NCBI GenBank assembly: GCA_013076295.1
Contig: RQOL01000524.1
Coordinates: forward strand, 62,001 to 126,000
Length of the DNA: 64,000 nucleotides
Direction of reading: 5' to 3'
From: Sanderia malayensis
Taxonomy: Eukaryota; Cnidaria; Scyphozoa; Semaeostomeae; Pelagiidae
Shown here: in pieces, positions 35,973-47,371 of the stretch
Numbering within the stretch: position 1 is the stretch's first letter
Layout: each line of letters begins with the position of its first letter
Position numbers and translations under genes: made by a program
The notes under the pieces: model-generated
The model's database searches: none
What the model was told of the DNA's origin: nothing
The model's input: the letters and a program-made list of their open reading frames with translations, nothing else

Positions 35973-37910
35973 AATTGTGGGAATGAATCGTAATCTTGAT
36001 TAGTTTAAGTTGCGGGAATAAACGTTAATTTTTATTGGTGTAAATTGTTGGAATGAATCCTAATTTTGATTAGTGTAAGTTGCGGGAATAACAGTTACTT
36101 TTTATTAGTGTAAATTGTGGGAATGAATGTTAATATAACTGAAACAAGTAACTAAAAATGTATAACAATTTGTTTTCGCTGAATTGACATGGAGTCAAGC
36201 GCAAATTGTGGGAAGGAATCCTAATTTTGATTAGTGTAAGTTGCGGGAATAAACGTTAATTTTTATTGGTGTAAATTGTTGGAATGAATCCTAATTTTGA
36301 TTAGTGTAAGTTGCGGGAATAACAGTTACTTTTTATTAGTGTAAATTGTGGGAATGAATGTTAATATAACTGAAACAAGTAACTAAAAATGAATAACAAT
36401 TTGTTCTCGCTGAATTGACGTGGAATCATGCGCAAATTGTGGGAATGATTTCAATTTTGATTAGTGTAAGTTGCGGGAATAAAAGTTGGTTTTCATTGGT
36501 GTACATTGTGGGAAAGAAAATTAATTTTTATTAGTGTAAATTGTGGGAATGAGTGTTATCTTTTATTAGTGTAAATAGTGGGAAGGAATGTTAATATTAC
36601 TGAAAAAAGTAACTAAAAGTGTATAACAATATGTTCTCGCTGAATTGACATCGAATCAGGCGCAAATTGTGGGAATGAATCCTAATTTTGATTAGTGTAA
36701 GTGGCGGGAATAAAAGTTGATTTTTATTGGTGTACATTGTGGGAGAGAAAATTAATTTTTATTAGTGTAAATTGTGGGAATGAGGGTTATCTTTTATTAG
36801 TGTAAATAGTGGGAAGGAATGTTAATATTACTGAAAAAGGTAACTAAAAGTGTATAGCAATTTGTTCTCGCTGAATTGACATGGAGTCATGCGCAAAATG
36901 TGGGAATGAATCCTAATCTTGATTAGTGTAAGTTGCGGGAATAAAAGTTAATTTTTATTAGTATAAATTGTGGGAAGGAATGTTAATATTACTGAAAAAA
37001 GTAACTAAAAGTGTATAACAATTTGTTCTCGCTGAATTGACATCGAATCATGCGCAAATTGTGGGAATGAATCCTAATTTTGATTAGTGTAAGTGGCGGG
37101 AATAAAAGTTGATTTTTATTGGTGTACATTGTGGGAGAGAAAATTAATTTTTATTAGTGTAAATTGTTGGAATGAGTGTTATCTTTTATTAGTGTAAATA
37201 GTGGGAAGGAATGTTAATATTACTGAAAAAAGTAACTAAAAGTGTATAGCAATTTGTTCTCGCTGAATTGACATCGAGTCATGCGCAAATTGTGGGAATG
37301 AATCCTAATCTTGATTAGTGTAAGTTGCGGGAATAAAAGTTAATTTTTATTAGTATAAATTGTGGGAAGGAATGTTAATATTACTGAAAAAAGTAACTAA
37401 AAGTGTATAACAATTTGTTCTCGCTGAATTGACATCGAATCAGGCGCAAATTGTGGGAATGAATCCTAATCTTGATTAGTGTAAGTTGCGGGAATAAAAG
37501 CTATATTTTATTGGTGTACATTGTGGGAGAGAAGTTTAATTTTTATTAGTGTAAATTGTTGGAATGAGTGTTATCTTTTATTAGTGTAAATAGTGGGAAT
37601 GAATGTTAATATTACTCAAAAAAGTAACTAAAAGTGCATAACAATTTGTTTTCGCTGAATTGACATGGAGTCATGCGCAAATTGTGGGAAGGAATCCTAA
37701 TTTTGATTAGTGTAAGTTGCGGGAGTAAAAGTTAATTTTTATTGGTGTAATTTGTTGAAATGAATCCTAATTTTGATTAGTGTAAGTCGCGGGAATAAAA
37801 GTTAATTTTTATTAGTGTAAATTGTGGGAATGAATGTTAATATAACTGAAACAAGTAACTAAAAGTGTATAACAATTTGTTCTCGCTGAATTGACATCGA
37901 ATCATGCGCA
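35973..37910 (+). repeat. 1,938-bp HOR, second copy
   Basis: Landmarks from 35950 to 37888 give 231, 231, 230, 231, 161, 231, 161, 231, 231, which is nine monomers. It opens with a hybrid of slot 5 (gaatcgtaatc, gattagtttaag) and slot 7 (ataaacg, gttggaatg, ataacag). The same hybrid begins the copies at 33181 and 37911, so the hybrid predates amplification of this HOR. Confidence 0.86.
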
Positions 37911-38993
37911 AATTGTGCGAATGAATCGTAATCTTGATTAGTTTAAGTTGCGGGAATAAACGTTAATTTTTATTGGTGTAAATTGTTGGAATGAATCCTA
38001 ATTTTGATTAGTGTAAGTTGCGGGAATAACAGTTACTTTTTATTAGTGTAAATTGTGGGAATGAATGTTAATATAACTGAAACAAGTAACTAAAAATGTA
38101 TAACAATTTTTTTTCGCTGAATTGACATGGAGTCAAGCGCAAATTGTGGGAAGGAATCCTAATTTTGATTAGTGTAAGTTGCGGGAATAAACGTTAATTT
38201 TTATTGGTGTAAATTGTTGGAATGAATCCTAATTTTGATTAGTGTAAGTTGCGGGAATAACAGTTACTTTTTATTAGTGTAAATTGTGGGAATGAATGTT
38301 AATAGAACTGAAACAAGTAACTAAAAATGTATAACAATTTGTTCTCGCTGAATTGACGTGGAATCATGCGCAAATTGTGGGAATGATTTCAATTTTGATT
38401 AGTGTAAGTTGCGGGAATAAAAGTTGGTTTTTATTGGTGTACATTGTGGGAAAGAAAATTAATTTTTATGAATGTAAATTGTGGGAATGAGTGTTATCTT
38501 TTATTAGTGTAAATAGTGGGAAGGAATGTTAATATTACTGAAAAAAGTAACTAAAAGTGTATAACAATTTGTTCTCGCTGAATTGACATCGAATCATGCG
38601 CAAATTGTGGGAATGAATCCTAATTTCGATTAGTGTAAGTGGCGGGAATAAAAGTTGATTTTATTGGTGTACATTGTGGGAGAGAAAATTAATTTTTATT
38701 AGTGTAAATTGTTGGAATGAGTGTTATCTTTTATTAGTGTAAATAGTGGGAAGGAATGTTAATATTACTGAAAAAAGTAACTAAAAGTGTATAGCAATTT
38801 GTTCTCGCTGAATTGACATCGAGTCATGCGCAAATTGTGGGAATGAATCCTAATCTTGATTAGTGTAAGTTGCGGGAATAAAAGTTAATTTTTATTAGTA
38901 TAAATTGTGGGAAGGAATGTTAATATTACTGAAAAAAGTAACTAAAAGTGTATAACAATTTGTTCTCGCTGAATTGACATCGAATCATGCGCA
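37911..38993 (+). repeat. 1,938-bp HOR, truncated third copy
   Basis: Spacings from 37888 are 231, 231, 230, 230, 161. The first four slots of the 1,938-bp HOR are present, then slot 1, and the order returns to nine-slot material. A private tttttttcgctg core lies at about 38,107. Confidence 0.8.
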
Positions 38994-40432
38994 AATTGTG
39001 GGAATGAATCCTAATCTTGATTAGTTTAAGTTGCGGGAATAAAAGCTAATTTTTATTAGTATAAATTGTTGGAATGTATGTTTATATAACTGAAACAAGT
39101 AACTAAAAGTGTATAACAATTTGTTCTCGCTGAATTGACATCGAATCATGCGCAAATTGTGGGAATGAATCCTAATCTTGATTAGTTTAAGTTGCGGGAA
39201 TAAAAGTTAATTTTTATCAGTATAAATTGTGGGAATGAATGTTTATATAACTGAAACAAGTAACTAAAAGTGTATATCAATTTGTTCTCGCTGAATTGAC
39301 ATGGAATCAAGCGCAAATTGTGGGAATGAATCTAAATATATTGTGGGAATGAATGTTAATATTACTCAAAAAAGTAACTAAAAGTGCATAACAATTTGTT
39401 TTCGCTGAATTGACATGGAGTCATGCGCAAATTGTGGGAAGGAATCCTAATTTTGATTAGTGTAAGTTGCGGGAATAAAAGTAAATTTTTATTGGTGTAA
39501 TTTGTTGGAATGAATCCTAATTTTGATTAGTGTAAGTCGCGGGAATAAAAGTTAATTTTTATTAGTGTAAATTGTGGGAATGAATGTTAATATAACTGAA
39601 ACAAGTAACTAAAAGTGTATAACAATTTGTTCTCGCTGAATTGACATCGAATCATGCGCAAATTGTGGGAATGAATCGTAATCTTGATTAGTTTAAGTTG
39701 CGGGAATAAAAGTTAATTTTTATTAGTATAAATTGTGGGAATGAATGTTTATATAACTGAAACAAGTAACTAAAAGTGTATAACAATTTGTTCTCGCTGA
39801 ATTGACATGAAATCAAGTGCAAATTGTGGGAATGAATCTAAATAAATTGTGGGAATGAATGTTAATATTACTCAAAAAAGTAACTAAAAGTGCATAACAA
39901 TTTGTTTTCGCTGAATTGACATGGAGTCAAGCGCAAATTGTGGGAAGGAATCCTAATTTTGATTAGTGTAAGTTGCGGGAATAAAGGTTAATTTTTATTG
40001 GTGTAAATTGTTGGAATGAATCCTAATTTTGATTAGTGTAAGTTGCGGGAAAAAAAATTAATGTTTATTAGTGTAAATTGTGGGAATGAGTGTTATCTTT
40101 TATTAGTGTAAATAGTGGGAAGGAATGTTAATATTACTGAAAAAAGTAACTAAAAGTGTATAACAATTTGTTCTCGCTGAATTGACATCGAATCATGCGC
40201 AAATTGTGGGAATGAATCCTAATTTTGATTAGTGTAAGTGGTGGGAATAAAAGTTGATTTTTATTGGTGTACATTGTGGGAGAGAAAATTAATTTTTATT
40301 AGTGTAAATTGTGGGAATGAGGGTTATCTTTTATTAGTGTAAATAGTGGGAAGGAATGTTAATATTACTGAAAAAGGTAACTAAAAGTGTATAGCAATTT
40401 GTTCTCGCTGAATTGACATGGAGTCATGCGCA
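38994..40432 (+). repeat. Nine-slot HOR copy with slots 7 and 8 fused (1,439 bp)
   Basis: Landmarks from 38971 give 161, 161, 114, 231, 161, 114, 266, 231. The 266-bp monomer replaces slots 7 and 8. Up to slot 6 this copy matches 49400 onward at an offset of 10,406 bp (gttggaatgtatg at 39069 and 49475; agtcgcggg at 39533 and 49939). Confidence 0.86.
39936..40201 (+). repeat. 266-bp hybrid monomer (slot 7 / slot 8 fusion)
   Basis: The first three subunits are slot 7 (gggaagg alpha, ataaagg beta, gttgg alpha). The fourth begins as a slot 7 beta (agttgcggga) and continues as a slot 8 gamma (aaaaaaattaatg), then delta and type 2 core follow. The switch is at about 40,045-40,052. Compared with the unfused pair (231 + 230 bp), 195 bp is missing, and the two partners are joined in the same register of the 35-bp subunit. 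Confidence 0.87.
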
Positions 40433-42779
40433 AATTGTGGGAATGAATCCTAATCTTGATTAGTGTAAGTTGCGGGAATAAAAGTTAATTTTTATTAGTA
40501 TAAATTGTGGGAAGGAATGTTAATATTACTGAAAAAAGTAACTAAAAGTGTATAACAATTTGTTCTCGCTGAATTGACATCGAATCATGCGCAAATTGTG
40601 GGAATGAATCCTAATTTTGATTAGTGTAAGTGGCGGGAATAAAAGTTGATTTTTATTGGTGTACATTGTGGGAGAGAAAATTAATTTTTATTAGTGTAAA
40701 TTGTTGGAATGAGTGTTATCTTTTATTAGTGTAAATAGTGGGAAGGAATGTTAATATTACTGAAAAAAGTAACTAAAAGTGTATAGCAATTTGTTCTCGC
40801 TGAATTGACATCGAGTCATGCGCAAATTGTGGGAATGAATCCTAATCTTGATTAGTGTAAGTTGCGGGAATAAAAGTTAATTTTTATTAGTATAAATTGT
40901 GGGAAGGAATGTTAATATTACTGAAAAAAGTAACTAAAAGTGTATAACAATTTGTTCTCGCTGAATTGACATCGAATCATGCGCAAATTGTGGGAATGAA
41001 TCCTAATCTTGATTAGTGTAAGTTGCGGGAATAAAAGCTAATTTTTATTAGTATAAATTGTTGGAATGTATGTTTATATAACTGAAACAAGTAACTAAAA
41101 GTGCATAACAATTTGTTTTCGCTGAATTGACATGGAGTCATGCGCAAATTGTGGGAAGGAATCCTAATTTTGATTAGTGTAAGTTGCGTGAATAAAAGTT
41201 AATTTTTATTGGTGTAATTTGTTGGAATGAATCCTAATTTTGATTAGTGTAAGTCGCGGGAATAAAAGTTAATTTTTATTAGTGTAAATTGTGGGAATGA
41301 ATGTTAATATAACTGAAACAAGTAACTAAAAGTGTATAACAATTTGTTCTCGCTGAATTGACATCGAATCATGCGCAAATTGTGGGAATGAATCGTAATC
41401 TTGATTAGTTTAAGTTGCGGGAATAAAAGTTAATTTTTATTAGTATAAATTGTGGGAATGAATGTTTATATAACTGAAACAAGTAACTAAAAGTGTATAA
41501 CAATTTGTTCTCGCTGAATTGACATGAAATCAAGTGCAAATTGTGGGAATGAATCTAAATAAATTGTGGGAATGAATGTTAATATTACTCAAAAAAGTAA
41601 CTAAAAGTGCATAACAATTTGTTTTCGCTGAATTGACATGGAGTCAAGCGCAAATTGTGGGAAGGAATCCTAATTTTGATTAGTGTAAGTTGCGGGAATA
41701 AAGGTTAATTTTTATTGGTGTAAATTGTTGGAATGAATCCTAATTTTGATTAGTGTAAGTTGCGGGAATAACAGTTAATTTTTATTAGTGTAAATTGTGG
41801 GAATGAATGTTAATATAACTGAAACAAGTAACTAAAAATGTATAACAATTTGTTCTCGCTGAATTGACGTGGAATCATGCGCAAATTGTGGGAATGATTT
41901 CAATTTTGATTAGTGTAAGTTGCGGGAATAAAAGTTGGTTTTTATTGGTGTACATTGTGGGAAAGAAAATTAATTTTTATTAGTGTAAATTGTGGGAATG
42001 AGTGTTATCTTTTATTAGTGTAAATAGTGGGAAAGAATGTTAATATTACTGAAAAAAGTAACTAAAAGTGTATAACAATTTGTTCTTGCTGAATTGACAT
42101 CGAATCATGCGCAAATTGTGGGAATGAATCCTAATTTTGATTAGTGTAAGTGGCGGGAATAAAAGTTGATTTTTATTGGTGTACATTGTGGGAGAGAAAA
42201 TGAATTTTTATTAGTGTAAATTGTGGGAATGAGGGTTATCTTTTATTAGTGTAAATAGTGGGAAGGAATGTTAATATTACTGAAAAAAGTAACTAAAAGT
42301 GTATAGCAATTTGTTCTCGCTGAATTGACATGGAGTCATGCGCAAATTGTGGGAATGAATCCTAATCTTGATTAGTGTAAGTTGCGGGAATAAAAGTTAA
42401 TTTTTATTAGTATAAATTGTGGGAAGGAATGTTAATATTACTGAAAAAAGTAACTAAAAGTGTATAACAATTTGTTCTCGCTGAATTGACATCGAATCAT
42501 GCGCAAATTGTGGGAATGAATCCTAATCTTGATTAGTTTAAGTTGCGGGAATAAAAGTTAATTTTTATTAGTATAAATTGTGGGAATGAATGTTTATATA
42601 ACTGAAACAAGTAACTAAAAGTGTATATCAATTTGTTCTCGCTGAATTGACATGGAATCAAGCGCAAATTGTGGGAATGAATCTAAATATATTGTGGGAA
42701 TGAATGTTAATATAACTGAAACAAGTAACTAAAGTGTATAACAATTTGTTCTCGCTGAATTGACATCGAATCATGCGCA
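40433..42779 (+). repeat. Mixed nine-slot material matching 49.8-51.6 kb
   Basis: Spacings from 40410 are 161, 231, 161, 161, 231, 161, 114, 231, 230, 231, 161, 161, then 113. From 41.1 kb onward it matches 49.8-51.4 kb at an offset of about 8,689 bp: agtcgcggg at 41250 and 49939, gtgggaaagaatg at 42028 and 50716. The last monomer (42667-42779) is an S whose core is type 1 instead of type 3; the partner region has about 231 bp more here, so this looks like a deletion junction. Confidence 0.82.
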
Positions 42780-45343
42780 AATTGTGGGAATGAATCCTAA
42801 TCTTGATTAGTTTAAGTTGCGGGAATAAAAGTTAACTTTTATTAGTATAAATTGTGGGAATGAATATTTATATAACTGAAACAAGTAACTAAAAGTGTAT
42901 AACAATTTGTTCTCGCTGATTTGACATGTAATCAAGCGCAAATTGTGGGAATGAATCTAAATATATTGTGGGAATGAATGTTAATATTATTCAAAAAAGT
43001 AACTAAAAGTGCATAACAATTTGTTTTCGCTGAATTGACATGGAGTCATGCGCAAATTGTGGGAATGGATCCTAATTTTGATTAGTGTAAGTTGCGGGAA
43101 TAAAAGTTAATTTTTATTGGTGTAAATTGTGGGAATGAATCCTAATTTTGATTAGTGTAAGTTGCGGGAATAAAAGTTAATTTTTATTAGTGTAAATTGT
43201 GGAAATGAATGTTAATATAACTGAAACAAGTAACTGAAAGTGTATAACAATTTGTTCTCGCTGAATTGACATGGAATCATGCGCAAATTGTGGGAATGAA
43301 TTTAATTTTGATTAGTGTAAGTTGCGGGAATAAAAGTTGATTTTTATTGGTGTACATTGTGGTAGAGAAAACTAATTTTTATTTGTGTAAATTGTGGGAA
43401 TGAGTGTTTATATAACTGAAACAAGTAACTAAAAGTGTATAACAATTTGTTCTCCCTGAATTGACATGGAATCAAGCGCAAATTGTGGGAATGAATCTAA
43501 ATATATTGTGGGAATGAATGTTAATATTACTCAAAAAAGTAACTAAATGTGCATAACAATTTGTTTTCGCTGAATTGACAGGGAGTCATGCGCAAATTGT
43601 GGGAAGGAATCCTAATTTTGATGAGTGTAAGTTGCGGGAATAAAATTTAATTTTTATTGGTGTAAATTGTTGGAATGAATCCTAATTTTGATTAGTGTAA
43701 GTTGCGGGAATAAAAGTTAATTTTTATTAGTATAAATTGCGGGAATGAATGTTTATATAACTGAAACAAGTAACTAAAAGTGTATAACAATTTGTTCTCC
43801 CTGAATTGACATGGAATCAAGCGCAAATTGTGGGAATGAATCTAAATATATTGTGGGAATGAATGTTAATATTACTCAAAAAAGTAACTAAATGTGCATA
43901 ACAATTTGTTTTCGCTGAATTGACAGGGAGTCATGCGCAAATTGTGGGAAGGAATCCTAATTTTGATGAGTGTAAGTTGCGGGAATAAAATTTAATTTTT
44001 ATTGGTGTAAATTGTTGGAATGAATCATCATTTTGATTAGTGTAAGTTGCGGGAATAAAAGTTAATTTTTATTAGTGTAAATTGTGGGAATGAATGTTAA
44101 TATAACTGAAACAAGTAACTAAAAGTGTATAACAATTTGTTCTCGCTGAATTGACATCGAATCATGCGCAAATTGTGGGAATGAATCATAATCTTGATTA
44201 GTTTAAGTTGCGGGAATAAAAGTTAATTTTTATTAGTATAAATTGTGGGAATGAATGTTTATATAACTGAAACAAGTAACTAAAAGTGTATAACAATTTG
44301 TTCTCGCTGAATTGACATGGAATCAAGTGCAAATTGTGGGAATGAATCCTAATTATGATTAGTGTAAGTTGCGGGAATAAAAGTTAATTTTTATTAGTAT
44401 AAATTGCGGGAATGAATGTTTATATAACTGAAACAAGTAACTAAAAGTGTATAACAATTTGTTCTCCCTGAATTGACATGGAATCAAGCGCAAATTGTGG
44501 GAATGAATCTAAATATATTGTGGGAATGAATGTTAATATTACTCAAAAAAGTAACTAAATGTGCATAACAATTTGTTTTCGCTGAATTGACAGGGAGTCA
44601 TGCGCAAATTGTGGGAAGGAATCCTAATTTTGATTAGTGTAAGTTGCGGGAATAAAATTTAATTTTTATTGGTGTAAATTGTTGGAATGAATCCTAATTT
44701 TGATTAGTGTAAGTTGCGGGAATAAAAGTTAATTTTTATTAGTGTAAATTGTGGGAATGAATGTTAATATAACTGAGAAAAGTAACTAAAAGTGTATAAC
44801 AATTTGTTCTCGCTGAATTGACATCGAATCATGCGCAAATTGTGTGAATCAATCCTAATCTTGATTAGTGTAAGTTGCGGGAATAAAAGTTAATTTTTAT
44901 TAGTATAAATTGTGGGAATGAATGTTTATATAACTGAAACAAGTAACTAAAAGTGTATAGCAATTTGTTCTCGCTGAATTGACATGGAATCAAGCGCAAA
45001 TTGTGGGAATGAATCTAAATATATTGTGGGAATGAATGTTAATATTACGCAAAAAAGTAACTAAAAGTGCATAACAATTTGTTTTCGCTGAATTGACATG
45101 GAGTCATGCGCAAATTGTGGGAATGAATCCTAATTTTGATTAGTGTAAGTTGCGGGAATAAAAGTTAATTTTTATTGGTGTAAATTGTGGGAATGAATCC
45201 TAATTTTGATTAGTGTAAGTTGCGGGAATAAAAGTTAATTTTTTTTAGTGTAAATTGTGGAAATGAATGTTAATATAACTGAAACAAGTAACTAAAAGTG
45301 TATAACAATTTGTTCTCGCTGAATTGACATCGAATCATGCGCA
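42780..45343 (+). repeat. Mixed monomers with gttctccctg cores
   Basis: Spacings from 42757 are 161, 114, 231, 195, 114, 231, 114, 231, 161, 161, 114, 231, 161, 114, 231. The core variant gttctccctg appears at about 43450, 43795 and 44462, with aaatgtgcataac and gacagggagtc. These markers also occur at 52-54 kb, and the related aattatgattag and aattgcgggaatg markers at 0.3 and 11.6 kb. No unique sequence is present. Confidence 0.83.
43286..43480 (+). repeat. 195-bp hybrid monomer (three subunits)
   Basis: The order is alpha (34 bp), beta, gamma, then gggaatgagtg of a delta joined to tttatataactg of a type 1 core. Loss of the rest of delta gives an odd number of subunits. It is one of the few odd-sized monomers away from the right flank, and its junction is readable. 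Confidence 0.82.
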
Positions 45344-46287
45344 AATTGTGGGAATGAATCCTAATTTTGATTAGTGTAAGTGGCGGGAATAAAAGTTGAT
45401 TTTTATTGGTGTACATTGTGGGAGAGAAAATTAATTTTTATTAGTGTAAATTGTTGGAATGAGTGTTATCTTTTATTAGTGTAAATAGTGGGAAGGAATG
45501 TTAATATTACTGAAAAAAGTAACTAAAAGTGTATAGCGATTTGTTCTCGCTGAATTGACATCGAGTCATGCGCAAACTGTGGGAATGAATCCTAATCTTG
45601 ATTAGTGTAAGTTGCGGGAATAAAAGTTAATTTTTATTAGTATAAATTGTGGGAAGGAATGTTAATATTACTGAAAAAAGTAACTAAAAGTGTATAACAA
45701 TTTGTTCTCGCTGAATTGACATCGAATCATCGCAAATTGTGGGAATGAACCCTAATCTTGATTAGTGTAAGTTGCGGGAATAAAAGCTAATTTTTATTAG
45801 TAGAAATTGTGGGAAGGAATGTTAATATTACTGAAAAAAGTAACTAAAAGTGTATAACAATTTGTTCTCGCTGAATTGACATCGAATCATGCGCAAATTG
45901 TGGGAATGAATCCTAATTTTGATTAGTGTAAGTGGCGGGAATAAAAGTTGATTTTTATTGGTGTACATTGTGGGAGAGAAAATTAATTTTTATTAGTGTA
46001 AATTGTTGGAATGAGTGTTATCTTTTATTAGTGTAAATAGTGGGAAGGAATGTTAATATTACTGAAAAAAGTAACTAAAAGTGTATAGCGATTTGTTCTC
46101 GCTGAATTGACATCGAGTCATGCGCAAACTGTGGGAATGAATCCTAATCTTGATTAGTGTAAGTTGCGGGAATAAAAGTTAATTTTTATTAGTATAAATT
46201 GTGGGAAGGAATGTTAATATTACTGAAAAAAGTAACTAAAAGTGTATAACAATTTGTTCTCGCTGAATTGACATCGAATCATGCGCA
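45344..46287 (+). repeat. 552-bp duplication nested inside the 2,028-bp HOR
   Basis: The marker gtatagcgat occurs at 45531 and 46083, 552 bp apart, and again at 47559 and 48111 in the second HOR copy. The block is 231 + 161 + 160 bp, and its second occurrence is cut short after 231 + 161. The 552-bp event therefore came before the 2,028-bp one. Confidence 0.87.
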
Positions 46288-47371
46288 AATTGTGGGAAGG
46301 AATCCTAATTTTGATTAGTGTAAGTTGCGGGAATAAAGGTTAATTTTTATTGGTGTAAATTGTTGGAATGAATCCTAATTTTGATTAGTGTAAGTTGCGG
46401 GAATAACAGTTAATTTTTATTAGTGTAAATTGTAGGAATGAATGTTAATTTAACTGAAACAAGTAACTAAAAATGTATAACAATTTGTTCTCGCTGAATT
46501 GACGTGGAATCATGCGCAAATTGTGGGAATGATTTCAATTTTGATTAGTGTAAGTTGCGGGAATAAAAGTTGGTTTTTATTGGTGTACATTGTGGGAAAA
46601 AAAATTAATGTTTATTAGTGTAAATTGTGGGAATGAGTGTTATCTTTTATTAGTGTAAATAGTGGGAAGGAATGTTAATATTACTGAAAAAAGTAACTAA
46701 AAGTGTATAACAATTTGTTCTCGCTGAATTGACATCGAATCATGCGCAAATTGTGGGAATGAATCCTAATTTTGATTACTGTAAGTGGCGGGAATAAATG
46801 TTGATTTTTATTGGTGTACATTGTGGGAGAGAAAATTAATTTTTATTAGTGTAAATTGTGGGAATGAGGGTTATCTTTTATTAGTGTAAATAGTGGGAAG
46901 GAATGTTAATATTACTGAAAAAGGTAACTAAAAGTGTATAGCAATTTGTTCTCGCTGAATTGACATCGAGTCATGCGCAAATTGTGGGAATGAATCCTAA
47001 TCTTGATTAGTGTAAGTTGCGGGAATAAAAGCTAATTTTTATTAGTGTACATTGTGGGAGAGAAAATTAATTTTTATTAGTGTAAATTGTTGGAATGAGT
47101 GTTATCTTTTATTAGTGTAAATAGTGGGAAGGAATGTTAATATTACTGAAAAAAGTAACTAAAAGTGTATAGCAATTTGTTCTCGCTGAATTGACATCGA
47201 GTCATGCGCAAATTGTGGGAATGAATCCTAATCTTGATTAGTGTAAGTTGCGGGAATAAAAGTTAATTTTTATTAGTATAAATTGTGGGAAGGAATGTTA
47301 ATATTACTGAAAAAAGTAACTAAAAGTGTATAACAATTTGTTCTCGCTGAATTGACATCGAATCATGCGCA
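45344..47371 (+). repeat. 2,028-bp HOR, copy 1
   Basis: Landmarks at 45321, 45552, 45713, 45873, 46104, 46265, 46496, 46726, 46957, 47188 and 47349 give 231, 161, 160, 231, 161, 231, 230, 231, 231, 161: ten monomers. Private markers are gtatagcgattt, gcaaactgtggg, tcatcgcaaattg (one base lost), tagtagaaattg, gattactgtaag and gtaggaatgaatg. I found no difference between this copy and the next in the places compared. Confidence 0.9.
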
